Assembly (NCBI RefSeq): GCF_002261215.1 | Contig: NZ_NEVS01000001.1 | Span: 310,001 to 374,000, forward strand | From: Bordetella genomosp. 11 | GTDB taxonomy: Bacteria > Pseudomonadota > Gammaproteobacteria > Burkholderiales > Burkholderiaceae_B | Reading direction: 5' to 3' | DNA: 64,000 bases | Part shown: positions 28,468 through 36,375 of the stretch, one piece after another | Layout of the letters: every line of letters begins with the position of its first letter | Position numbering within the stretch: position 1 is the stretch's first letter | Program-made: the position numbers and the translations under genes | Notes under the pieces: model-generated | Databases searched by the model: none | What the model was told of the DNA's origin: nothing | The model's input: the letters and a program-made list of their open reading frames with translations, nothing else

Positions 28468-29298
28468 CTAGCGCTTATAAGGTATCGCGCCAGGGGGCAG
28501 ATGAGCCCGGATCAGCGAGCCCGCGACGGAATCCAGCGGCGGGATATCGGGCAGGCGATCGCCCGGCCCGTACCACTGGGCATCGACGATTTCATGGCCG
28601 TCCACCCGGATGTCGCCGCCGTCGTATTCCGCGGTGAAAGCCAGCATCAGGGAATGCGGAAAGGGCCAGGACTGGCTCTTGAAGTATTTCAGGTCGCGCA
28701 CGCGCAGGCCGACTTCTTCCTCGACTTCGCGGTGCACGGTGGCTTCCAGCGATTCGCCGGCTTCGACGAAGCCGGCCAGGGCACTGTAGCGGCCGGCCAC
28801 GAAATTGGCGTTGCGCGCCAGCAGGATGCTGTCGCCCTTGCGGATCAACACCATCATGGCGGGGGAAATGCGCGGATACGCCGACAGGCCGCAGTTCGGG
28901 CATCTCATGCAGAATTCGTGCGACACGCGGACCGTGGGCGTGCCGCAGTGGCCGCAATAGCGGTGCGTGCGCGCCCATTCCGCGATCTGGAAGGCGCGGC
29001 CGGCCACCGCCGAGGCCTCTTCGCCCAGCAGGGGGAACATCTCGCGCAGCCGCTTGAAGGTGTATCCCGGCGGCGGCGCCGCGTCGCGCGCCAGCGCCGC
29101 GCTGATACAGGCTTGTCCCAGATGGTGGCCGACGGCCTGCCATTCGACCTTCACGGCCCATTCATGGCTGCGCACCTCTTCGCCCGGCAGCGACAGGTCG
29201 TCCCGCACCAGCAGTTCGCTGCCGCGGAACACGAAAACCCGTCCGGCCGGGCTGCCGGCGATCTCGGGCGAGGTGGGGGATGCGGTCGGGTCTGCCAT
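28468..29298 (-). CDS. nudC: NAD+ diphosphatase NudC
   Basis: A 276-residue Nudix hydrolase that splits NADH/NAD+ and removes NAD caps from RNA. It has an N-terminal NudC domain, then a zinc ribbon with Cys115, Cys118, Cys133 and Cys136. The Nudix box begins at GFVEAGESLEATVHREVEEE (176-195) and ends with VGL. The diagnostic NudC motif SQSWPFPHS is at 208-216. It is slightly longer than E. coli NudC (257 aa). The stop codon abuts the AT-rich region upstream of sbp. Confidence 0.96.
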   Translation of the reverse strand: MADPTASPTSPEIAGSPAGRVFVFRGSELLVRDDLSLPGEEVRSHEWAVKVEWQAVGHHLGQACISAALARDAAPPPGYTFKRLREMFPLLGEEASAVAGRAFQIAEWARTHRYCGHCGTPTVRVSHEFCMRCPNCGLSAYPRISPAMMVLIRKGDSILLARNANFVAGRYSALAGFVEAGESLEATVHREVEEEVGLRVRDLKYFKSQSWPFPHSLMLAFTAEYDGGDIRVDGHEIVDAQWYGPGDRLPDIPPLDSVAGSLIRAHLPPGAIPYKR

Positions 29299-29365
29299 GT
29301 GCGGGAACGGCTTTTTATATATAGCCAGCCCCGCGCGGCGGCGGGGCGGTGGGGTGTGGCGCGGC

Positions 29366-29860
29366 TTAGCCCGCGGCCAGCGCTTTTTCGATCTGCGCGT
29401 GGAATTCCTTGGGATCGTACTCGCCCAGGTAGCGCTTGATGATCCTGCCCTGCTTGTCGATCAGGAAAGCGGTGGGGGTCAGGCGGACGTCGCCGAAAGC
29501 CTGTGCCGCCTTGCCCTGCGTGTCCAGCGCCACCGTAAAAGGAAGCTTGCGGGTCTGGGCGTAGTTCAGGACGTAGTTCGGCGGATCGTACTGCATGGCC
29601 ACGGCCACCGTCTGGAAGCCCTGCGCGGAATAGCGGTTGTAGTCGGCGATGGTGTCGGGCATCTGTTTGACGCAGGTCACGCAGTCGGTGGCCCAGAACT
29701 TGACCAGCACCACCTTGCCGCGCAGATCCTGCAGCGAGACCTTCCGGCCGTCGATCGAGGCAAAGGTGACATCCGGCGCGGCCTGCACGGGACGCCAGAC
29801 GAACCAGCCGGCGATACCCGCGACCACCGCGACCATGACTGCGACAACGAGCTTCTTCAT
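29366..29860 (-). CDS. TlpA/ResA-like thioredoxin-fold protein
   Basis: A 164-residue protein with an N-terminal signal anchor (about 4-22) and a periplasmic thioredoxin fold. The redox centre is C60-V-T-C63 within FWATDCVTCVKQMP. The cis-Pro lies in RLTPTAFLIDKQG, and a GKVVLVKFWA strand precedes the active site. Such proteins reduce periplasmic disulfides, for example in cytochrome c maturation. The C-V-T-C dipeptide differs from the C-P/E-P-C of ResA and TlpA. It is on the same strand as dolP, 70 bp downstream of it. Confidence 0.9.
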   Translation of the reverse strand: MKKLVVAVMVAVVAGIAGWFVWRPVQAAPDVTFASIDGRKVSLQDLRGKVVLVKFWATDCVTCVKQMPDTIADYNRYSAQGFQTVAVAMQYDPPNYVLNYAQTRKLPFTVALDTQGKAAQAFGDVRLTPTAFLIDKQGRIIKRYLGEYDPKEFHAQIEKALAAG

Positions 29861-29930
29861 TTCGGCACCGTCCCTTCGCGCCCCGTTACGGAACGCATCA
29901 CGCCTTGCTCCAACGCTTCACCATTGCGGG

Positions 29931-30677
29931 CTACTTGATCGGCATCGCCTGCGCGCCGCCGCCGCCCGCGGGCGCGGCCGCATCCGAGGCGCCGCCGCCC
30001 GTTTCGATGGGCGCCCGCTGCGGCGCGGCATTTGCCGGCGCGGCGCTCGACCCGGCGGTACTGCCCGACAGCCGCACGGCTTCCTCGCGGCTGATGATGT
30101 CGAACAGTTTAACCACCTTGGTCACCCCGCTGACGCCCGCCGCGGCGTTCGCCGCATATTCTCCTTCGGCCTGGGTTACTTTCCCCTGAAGATAGACCAC
30201 GCTCTTGTCCGTGGTGACGGAAATGGAGCCGGATGGCACGAATTTGGTATTGAGCAGTTCGCTGCGGACCTTGGAGCTGAGCCAGGTGTCGTTGGACCGT
30301 ACGCTGAAGCTGGAGGCCGGGCCTATCGTCAACTGGTTGACCACTTTCTTCACCTTTTCGATGCCCTGCGCCAGCGATGTCGCTTGCGCCTTGGCGGCAT
30401 CGTTGGGCACTTCGCCCGTCAGCAGCACGACGCCCTCATAGGTATTGGCGCTGACGTGGGCGGTATCGCCCAGTTTCTGCGAAATCGCGTGCTCGACCTT
30501 GAAGCTGATGTTCTGGTCGTCCAGCTGGGTGCCGGAGGTGCGGCGGTCCGTCACGACGACCGCCGCGCCGGCGGCGGCGCCGCCCACCACCACCGGGGCG
30601 CAGGCCGACAGCGTCACGACCGACGCGGCGAGCGCGGCGGCCAGGGGAATGGCGTTGAATCGGCTCTTGAATGTCAT
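29931..30677 (-). CDS. dolP: BON-domain outer-membrane lipoprotein DolP (YraP)
   Basis: A 248-residue lipoprotein. The lipobox LSAC makes Cys26 the lipid-bearing residue. Two BON domains follow (about 57-125 and 130-200, with VVLLTGEVPND and VVYLQGKVTQAEGE), then a Pro/Ala/Gly-rich tail of about 45 residues. DolP helps keep the outer membrane intact. The neighbourhood yraN-diaA-dolP matches the E. coli order, which supports the name. The ATG overlaps the diaA stop (ATGA). It is longer than E. coli DolP (191 aa), mostly from the tail. Confidence 0.93.
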   Translation of the reverse strand: MTFKSRFNAIPLAAALAASVVTLSACAPVVVGGAAAGAAVVVTDRRTSGTQLDDQNISFKVEHAISQKLGDTAHVSANTYEGVVLLTGEVPNDAAKAQATSLAQGIEKVKKVVNQLTIGPASSFSVRSNDTWLSSKVRSELLNTKFVPSGSISVTTDKSVVYLQGKVTQAEGEYAANAAAGVSGVTKVVKLFDIISREEAVRLSGSTAGSSAAPANAAPQRAPIETGGGASDAAAPAGGGGAQAMPIK

Positions 30678-31270
30678 TCAGTGTCTCCCAGCAGTAAGGC
30701 ATCGATACCATCGCACAAGGCATGCAGCAGCACGATGTGTGCTTCCTGGATGCGCATGGTCCGGTCGGACGGCACGCACAAATGGACGTCGTGCGCGGTC
30801 ATGAGTTCCCCGATTACGCCGCCGCCCTTGCCGGTCAGCGCGATAACGTGCATTTCGCGCTGTTGCGCGGCCTGGACGGCACGCACCACATTCGGCGAGT
30901 TGCCGCTGGTGGAAATCGCCACCAGCACGTCGCCGGGCTGGCCGAGGGCGTTGACCTGGCGTTCGTACACTTCGTCGAAGCCGTAATCGTTGCCCACCGC
31001 TGTCAGGATGGAGGTGTCGGTGTTCAGCGCAAGCGCCGCCAAGGGCAGCCGTTCGCGTTCGAACCGGCCGACCAGTTCGGCGACGAAATGCTGGGCGTCC
31101 GCGGCCGAGCCGCCATTGCCGCAGGCAAGGATCTTGGCGTTGTTGGCCAGCGCGCCGAAAAGCACGTCCACGGCCACGCTGAGCGTATCGGCCAGCGCGC
31201 CGCGGCTGGCCTGGAGGGTGGCGATCGCATTATTGAAGTGCGACACCATGCGAGTCGTCATATCAATCAT
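30674..31270 (-). CDS. diaA: SIS-domain protein DiaA (DnaA-initiator-associating) / GmhA-like
   Basis: A 198-residue SIS-domain protein. The sugar-phosphate loop motifs are ILACGNGGSAADAQHFVAEL and VAISTSGNSPNVV. DiaA binds DnaA and times initiation of replication; the paralogous GmhA is a heptose isomerase. Position between yraN and dolP argues for DiaA. ATG 31270 is used; a second ATG three codons later is possible. It is translationally coupled to dolP. Confidence 0.88.
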   Translation of the reverse strand: MIDMTTRMVSHFNNAIATLQASRGALADTLSVAVDVLFGALANNAKILACGNGGSAADAQHFVAELVGRFERERLPLAALALNTDTSILTAVGNDYGFDEVYERQVNALGQPGDVLVAISTSGNSPNVVRAVQAAQQREMHVIALTGKGGGVIGELMTAHDVHLCVPSDRTMRIQEAHIVLLHALCDGIDALLLGDTE

Positions 31271-31278
31271 GCCGCGGA

Positions 31279-31767
31279 TTATCTCACGGGCACATCGAAG
31301 GCGTGGCGCAGCCAAAGCGGCGTATCGCCTTCGAAGGCGACCACGTCGAAACGCACCCGGGGTTGCCGTCCGCGCCAGTGGCGTGCCGCCAGCCATGGCA
31401 ATGCCCAGCAGGCCGCCCGGATCAGCCGTGCCTGCTTGCTCCATCCGACGCTGGCGGCGGCGCCGCCGTAGCGGCCATCGCCGCGCGCGCGCACTTCCAC
31501 CAGGACAAGCATGTCGCCATCTCTCAGCGCCAGGTCGATTTCCCCCGCCCGGCAGCGCAGGTTGCGCGCCAGCGGACGCAGGCCGGCGCGCACCAGCAAC
31601 GCCAGCGCACGGTCTTCGTAGTCGGTGCCCACCCTTTGCCTGGGAGAGACCCGGGGCGGGTCGTCCACGGCTGGCGGCGGCCGCGGCGCGCGTCGCCGCC
31701 GCCGCAGGCGCATGGCCTGGGCCCGGCGGGAGGTCTCGAACAGCAGGGCGGATGGGTCGTCGGGCAT
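31279..31767 (-). CDS. yraN: YraN (UPF0102) family nuclease-like protein
   Basis: A 162-residue protein with the UPF0102 core: G-x-x-Y-E-D-R-A-L start, ARNLRCRAGEIDLALRDGD and LVLVEVRARGDGRYG. These carry the Asp and Glu-x-Arg residues of a restriction-endonuclease-like (PD-D/ExK) fold. The biochemical role is not established. The first 45 residues are Arg/Pro-rich and absent from most homologues (E. coli 131 aa), so a later start cannot be excluded. It lies 8 bp before diaA and diverges from rsmI across 61 bp. Confidence 0.9.
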   Translation of the reverse strand: MPDDPSALLFETSRRAQAMRLRRRRRAPRPPPAVDDPPRVSPRQRVGTDYEDRALALLVRAGLRPLARNLRCRAGEIDLALRDGDMLVLVEVRARGDGRYGGAAASVGWSKQARLIRAACWALPWLAARHWRGRQPRVRFDVVAFEGDTPLWLRHAFDVPVR

Positions 31768-31828
31768 GGTGCGTCGGGGGGCGGATAAGCCACTACACTG
31801 GCACGGTCTGCTTCCTATTTTTTCCGCA

Positions 31829-32761
31829 ATGAACGAAAACGTCGCATCGCCGGCTGGCGGCGAGTCCTGGCGCCGGATCGCCGAACGCGTCGCCGCGCAG
31901 CAATGGCCCCCCGCCACCCTGTATGTCGTGGCCACGCCCATCGGCAACCTGGGGGACCTTAGCCTGCGCGCCTGGGAAGCCCTGAACCGCGCGGACGTCA
32001 TCGCCGCCGAGGACACCCGCGAGAGCCGCACCCTGATGGACGCCTGGGGCATCGGTACCCCCTTGATGGCGGCGCACCGCCACAACGAGGCGGCCGCCGC
32101 ACAGGCGATCTGCGACAGGCTGGCGCAGGGCCAGCGCGTGGCCCTGGTCTCCGACGCCGGCGCCCCCGCGGTCAGCGACCCGGGCGCGCGCATCGTGCGC
32201 GCGGTCCGGCAGGCCGGACACGCCGTCGTGCCGGTACCGGGGCCCAGCGCCGTCATCGCCGCCCTCATGGCCAGCGGCGTGACCTCCGACGAGAATCCCG
32301 CCTACGTCTTTGCCGGTTTCCCGCCCGCCAAATCGGCGGCGCGCCAGCGCTGGCTGGCGCAATGGTGCGCCCTGCCGGCGCCGGTGGTGATGTTCGAATC
32401 GCCGCATCGCCTGGCCGCCACGCTCGCCGACATGCGCGAGACGCTCGGTCCGCGGCGCGAGGTCACCGTCGCGCGCGAACTGACCAAGCGTTTCGAGGAA
32501 GTCGCCACCATGCCCCTGGAAGAGGCCGTGCAGTGGCTGGGGGCACAGCCGCATCGCGGCCAGGGCGAGTTCGTGCTGATCGCGCATGCCGCGCCGGCCA
32601 TGGAGGCCGCCGACGAGGGCGTGGATGCCGCCACCGATGCCTTGCTCGACGCCTTGCTGGAATCCGTTTCGGTGCGCGATGCCGCCCGGGTCGCGGCCCG
32701 CGTCAGCGGCTTGCCGCGCGATGTTCTTTACGCCCGGGCGCTGGCGCGCAAGCCATCATGA
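31829..32761 (+). CDS. rsmI: 16S rRNA 2'-O-ribose C1402 methyltransferase RsmI
   Basis: A 310-residue tetrapyrrole-methylase-fold enzyme that methylates C1402 of 16S rRNA using SAM. Hallmarks are YVVATPIGNLGDLSLRA, AEDTRESRTLMDAWGI, LVSDAGAPAVSDPGARIVR and ESPHRLAATLADM. The C-terminal arm with KRFEEVATMPLEEA is also typical. ATG 31829 gives a 30-residue lead before the first strand. There is no strong ribosome site. It ends in ATGA shared with ogt. Confidence 0.95.
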   Translation: MNENVASPAGGESWRRIAERVAAQQWPPATLYVVATPIGNLGDLSLRAWEALNRADVIAAEDTRESRTLMDAWGIGTPLMAAHRHNEAAAAQAICDRLAQGQRVALVSDAGAPAVSDPGARIVRAVRQAGHAVVPVPGPSAVIAALMASGVTSDENPAYVFAGFPPAKSAARQRWLAQWCALPAPVVMFESPHRLAATLADMRETLGPRREVTVARELTKRFEEVATMPLEEAVQWLGAQPHRGQGEFVLIAHAAPAMEAADEGVDAATDALLDALLESVSVRDAARVAARVSGLPRDVLYARALARKPS

Positions 32762-33387
32762 GCGCGCCCGCCACGCCCTTGCGGCTGCGCATCGTCGAGA
32801 CGCCGCTCGGGCCCATGCGCCTGGAGGCGGAAGGCGGCGCGCTGGCGGGCGCGTGGTTTGTCGGCCAGGACGACTGCCCGACCACGCCGGAGCCAGCCGC
32901 TGCGGTGTGCGCGCCAGCGCCGGCTTGTCGAAATGGATCGGACGCGCCGGCCGTCGCCGGCTTGCAGGGCGCCGCGGCAGTGGACGCCATCCTGGACCAG
33001 GCTGCCGCGGAACTGGCGGAGTATTTTGCCGGGCAGCGGCGCGAATTCTCGCTGGCGATGGCCCCGCGCGGTACGCCTTTCCAGCGGCGGGTCTGGGACG
33101 CGCTGCGCGATATTCCGTTCGGCGGCCTGGAAAGCTATGGCGCCCTGTCCACCCGTTGCGCGCAGGCTGCCGCGGTGCGCGCGGTGGCGCAGGCCGTTGG
33201 GCGCAATCCGATTTCCATTTTCATCCCGTGCCACCGCATCGTCGGCGGCAACAGCGCGCTGACCGGATTCGGCGGCGGCCTGATCCGCAAACAGGCCCTG
33301 CTGGCGCTGGAGGGACACACTTACGCCACCGCATCGCCGGCCGCGAAAAAGCTGGAGCGAAACCTGGCGCAGGGTAGTCTCTGGTAG
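32758..33387 (+). CDS. ogt: Methylated-DNA-[protein]-cysteine S-methyltransferase
   Basis: A 209-residue suicide DNA repair enzyme that removes alkyl groups from O6-guanine. The acceptor cysteine is in IFIPCHRIVGG (near residue 157), preceded by FQRRVWDALRDIPFG (DNA-binding helices) and followed by the Gly-rich TGFGGGLIRKQALLALEG. A Pro/Ala-rich insert near 40-65 separates the two halves. The start overlaps the rsmI stop. Confidence 0.94.
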   Translation: MSAPATPLRLRIVETPLGPMRLEAEGGALAGAWFVGQDDCPTTPEPAAAVCAPAPACRNGSDAPAVAGLQGAAAVDAILDQAAAELAEYFAGQRREFSLAMAPRGTPFQRRVWDALRDIPFGGLESYGALSTRCAQAAAVRAVAQAVGRNPISIFIPCHRIVGGNSALTGFGGGLIRKQALLALEGHTYATASPAAKKLERNLAQGSLW

Positions 33388-33496
33388 GCATGGCCGGGTC
33401 CGGCCTGCGGATACTACGTTCGCGTGTTCCGGCTTGAGCTTCCGGCTTCAGCTCCCGTCCTGAGGCTTGCGCCCTGATCGGCCTACGGCTTCCCGC

Positions 33497-34564
33497 CTAG
33501 CGCGTTGCGATGGTGGGGAGTATGCCCGTGCTGCTGGTGACCGTCTGCACCGCCGACATCGCCGCATTGCGGTCGGCATAAGGGCCGACACGGACGCGAT
33601 ACAACTGGCCGGCCTGTTCCACCGTGGCGGGCGGCAACCCTGCCGCGGTCAAAGGCCCGTTCACCCGTGCGGCCAGCGTTTGCGCATTGGCCGATTGGCT
33701 GAACGCCCCCAGTTGCAGATAGACGGAACCGGCGGCGACCGGTGCCTGGGCCGTGGCCGGCGTCGCAACGACGGGTGCCGCCGCCACGGATACCGGTGGC
33801 AGGGGCGTGGGACCGCCGGCCGCGTCGCCGCGTCCGGCCGGCAGCGCATTCAGCGCGGTACCGCCGGACGCCGCGCCCGCGGCCGGCGCCAGCGGCATCG
33901 CGCTGGGGGTTTCGCCGGCCGACAGTGTCACCGGCACGGGCGTGGACACCGTCGACGCCGTGGCAGTGTCGGCGTTTCCGCCGCCGTTTCTTTCGCGTTC
34001 CGCGACCATGCGCCGCACTTCGTCGGGCAGTATCCGCTGCACCGTGACTTCCCCGCTGCCCGGGCCGATGATGCCGAGCTTGTAGGCCGCGACATACGAA
34101 AGATCCATGATGCGGTTGTCATGGAAGGGGCCGCGGTCGTTGACCCGCACGATGATGGTCTTGCCGTTGATGGCGCTGGTGACGCGCGCATAGCTGGGAA
34201 TCGGCAGCGTCGGATGCGCGGCCGTCATCGCATACATGTCGTAGGGTTCGCCGATCGATGTCGAGTTGCCGTGGAATTTCTTGCCATACCACGACGCGAT
34301 GCCGCGTTGCGTGTATGGCTGGTCGCCCGTCATCGGTACATAGCGTTTGCCGAAGACCACATAAGGCCGATTGGCGCCGCCGGCCAGCGGCTCGATGCGC
34401 GGGGCGGCGTCCGGCACGGCGTCCAGGTTGCTGGGCGGATGGGCGTCCGGGCCATCGTCCTTGTAGTAGCCACCGCCCTTGCGCCCGCCGGTACTGGAAC
34501 AACCCGCCACCACCGCGGCCAGCAAAGCGATGACAAGTAGATTGCGCAAGTGCCGGAAACTCAT
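33497..34564 (-). CDS. rlpA: Septal ring lytic transglycosylase RlpA
   Basis: A 355-residue lipoprotein (Cys22 in VVAGCSS). A double-psi beta-barrel RlpA domain spans about 88-180, with ASWYGKKFHGNSTSIGEPYD and the catalytic-region VRVNDRGPFHDNRIMDLS. A Pro/Ala/Thr-rich linker follows, then a C-terminal SPOR domain (about 278-355, QLGAFSQSANAQTL) that binds denuded septal glycan. It cleaves glycan strands during cell separation. The ATG overlaps the rapZ stop (ATGA). Confidence 0.95.
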   Translation of the reverse strand: MSFRHLRNLLVIALLAAVVAGCSSTGGRKGGGYYKDDGPDAHPPSNLDAVPDAAPRIEPLAGGANRPYVVFGKRYVPMTGDQPYTQRGIASWYGKKFHGNSTSIGEPYDMYAMTAAHPTLPIPSYARVTSAINGKTIIVRVNDRGPFHDNRIMDLSYVAAYKLGIIGPGSGEVTVQRILPDEVRRMVAERERNGGGNADTATASTVSTPVPVTLSAGETPSAMPLAPAAGAASGGTALNALPAGRGDAAGGPTPLPPVSVAAAPVVATPATAQAPVAAGSVYLQLGAFSQSANAQTLAARVNGPLTAAGLPPATVEQAGQLYRVRVGPYADRNAAMSAVQTVTSSTGILPTIATR

Positions 34565-35433
34565 GCGTGTTCTTCGGGGAGTTGGGTGCGGTGTCGGACC
34601 AGCAGGGGTTGGTGATCGGCGAAGCGCTGCGCCAATTGTTCGACGACATAGACGGAGCGGTGCTGCCCGCCGGTGCAGCCGATGGCCACCGTCAGATAGC
34701 TGCGCGTGTCTTCCATATAGCGCGGCAGCCATTTGCGGATGAAGACCGAGATATCGTCGATCAGCTGGCGCACGGTGTCGAAGCTGGCCAGGTAGGCGGC
34801 CACCGGGGCATCCCGCCCGGTCAGCGGGCGCAATACCGGATCGTAGTAAGGGTTGGGCAGGCAGCGCACGTCGAACACCAGGTCGGCGTCGCGCGGCACG
34901 CCCCGCTTGAAGGCGAACGACTCGAAGGTCAGCACGACCGCCTGGCGGTCGGCCTGCACCAGGTCGCGGATCCACGCGCGCAACTGGCCCGGCGTGAGCT
35001 CCGACGTGTCGATCACATGTTCCTGCTCGCGCAGGGGCGCCAGCATCTCGCGCTCCACGCGTATGCAATCGAGCAGCGAAGCCGGCTTGCCGCCGCGCTG
35101 CAGGCGATCGGTCAGCGGATGGCGCCGGCGCGATTCGGAATAGCGCTGGACCAGCGTGTTGGTGTCGGCATCCAGGAACACCACCCGGATGCGGGTGCCC
35201 ACCGCGCGCAGCGTGGCGATGGCGGCGGGCAGCTCGGCTAGCTCGCCCGGCGAGCGCACATCGATGGCCACGGCCACGCGCGCCATGGCGTCATCGCGCG
35301 CGCTGGCGATAAAGTCGGACAGGAAACGGACCGGCAGGTTATCGACGCAGGTATATCCGGAATCCTCCAGCAGTCGCAGGGCGACCGATTTGCCGGAGCC
35401 GGATATGCCGGTGATGAGGACGACGCTGAACAT
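34561..35433 (-). CDS. rapZ: RNase adapter protein RapZ
   Basis: A 290-residue P-loop protein, with Walker A GISGSGKS at 9-16 and YTCVDNLPVRFL after it. Other motifs are YSESRRRHPL and the C-terminal RNA-binding GCTGGQHRSVYVVE. In enterobacteria it delivers small RNAs for decay and so tunes amino-sugar synthesis. In many Proteobacteria it sits with ptsN and hprK; here those genes are 3 kb away. ATG 35433 matches the conserved start; ATG 35439 is two codons upstream. Confidence 0.93.
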   Translation of the reverse strand: MFSVVLITGISGSGKSVALRLLEDSGYTCVDNLPVRFLSDFIASARDDAMARVAVAIDVRSPGELAELPAAIATLRAVGTRIRVVFLDADTNTLVQRYSESRRRHPLTDRLQRGGKPASLLDCIRVEREMLAPLREQEHVIDTSELTPGQLRAWIRDLVQADRQAVVLTFESFAFKRGVPRDADLVFDVRCLPNPYYDPVLRPLTGRDAPVAAYLASFDTVRQLIDDISVFIRKWLPRYMEDTRSYLTVAIGCTGGQHRSVYVVEQLAQRFADHQPLLVRHRTQLPEEHA

Positions 35434-35582
35434 GACCATGATTGTGGCATGAATTGTGTTGCCGGATTTCTTCGCGCGCCGGCCGGATGCGCCCGCTGGG
35501 CCCTGGCACAAGCAATATCGCCGCGGTCGGACGGGACGCGTACGTAACTGATATGCCCGTAAACTGTGTGACTGCCCCTGTT

Positions 35583-35600
35583 CTGTTTTCGCGAAAACAG
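35583..35600. promoter_or_regulatory. 18-bp perfect palindrome upstream of the cytochrome genes
   Basis: CTGTTTTCGCGAAAACAG is perfectly symmetric and sits 43 bp upstream of the dihaem cytochrome start, in the gap shared with rapZ. It could be an operator or a hairpin in the leader. An A-run and GAGG ribosome site follow just before the ATG. Confidence 0.4.
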
Positions 35601-35642
35601 GCCTAATCCAGCATACCTATACAAAAAAAAGAGGCGCGATCG

Positions 35643-36365
35643 ATGGGAGTCTTCAGGCTGTGCCGCGCCGCCTGCGCGGCGGCGTTCCTGGCGGGCGCGT
35701 CCGTGGCCCAGGCGCAGGACCCCGGCAACGCGCCGCTCGAACCGGGCACCATGCGGGCTCGGGTGGCGGCCTGTACGGCCTGTCACGGCGAACAAGGCCG
35801 CGCCGGCCCGGACGGCTACTACCCGCGCCTGGCCGGCAAACCCCGCGACTACCTGTACCACCAACTGCAGAATTTTCGCGACGGTCGCCGCCAGTATGCC
35901 CCCATGGCGCATCTGCTGCGCAATCTGCCGGACAGCTATCTGCGGGAGATCGCGGCGTATTTCGCCGACCAGCATGTGGCCTATCCGCCGCCCTCGCGCG
36001 CCGATGTCGGCGCGGCCATGCTCGAACGCGGCCGCCTGTTGACCACCGCGGGCGAACCGGGGCGCGGCGTGCCCGCCTGCGTCGCCTGCCACGGCGCGAA
36101 CCTGGGCGGCCTGGCGCCCGCCATCCCCGGGCTGCTCGGCTTGCCGCGCGACTACCTGCTGGCGCAGATCGGCAGCTGGCGCAGCGGCACGCGGCGAGCG
36201 GCCGAACCGGACTGCATGGCCCATGTGGCCCGCCAGCTGGATCCGGAGGATGTCGCCGCGGTCGCCGCGTGGCTGTCCTCGCAGCCCGTACCGCCCACGT
36301 ACCAGCCCGCCGCGGCGGCATCGATCACCCTACCCACCGCCTGTGGCAGCCAAACGCAGGAATAG
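35643..36365 (+). CDS. Dihaem cytochrome c (c4-like)
   Basis: A 240-residue periplasmic electron carrier with a signal peptide (about 1-24, cut after AQA). There are two haem sites: C44-T-A-C-H48 and C-V-A-C-H near 146-150. Each is followed by the typical later Met region (YAPMAHLLRNL, DCMAHVARQL). The two-domain layout fits cytochrome c4-type proteins. The following trihaem cytochrome starts 10 bp after its stop, so they are an operon and probably pass electrons to each other and on to an oxidase. Confidence 0.92.
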   Translation: MGVFRLCRAACAAAFLAGASVAQAQDPGNAPLEPGTMRARVAACTACHGEQGRAGPDGYYPRLAGKPRDYLYHQLQNFRDGRRQYAPMAHLLRNLPDSYLREIAAYFADQHVAYPPPSRADVGAAMLERGRLLTTAGEPGRGVPACVACHGANLGGLAPAIPGLLGLPRDYLLAQIGSWRSGTRRAAEPDCMAHVARQLDPEDVAAVAAWLSSQPVPPTYQPAAAASITLPTACGSQTQE

Positions 36366-36375
36366 CCTCTTGCCC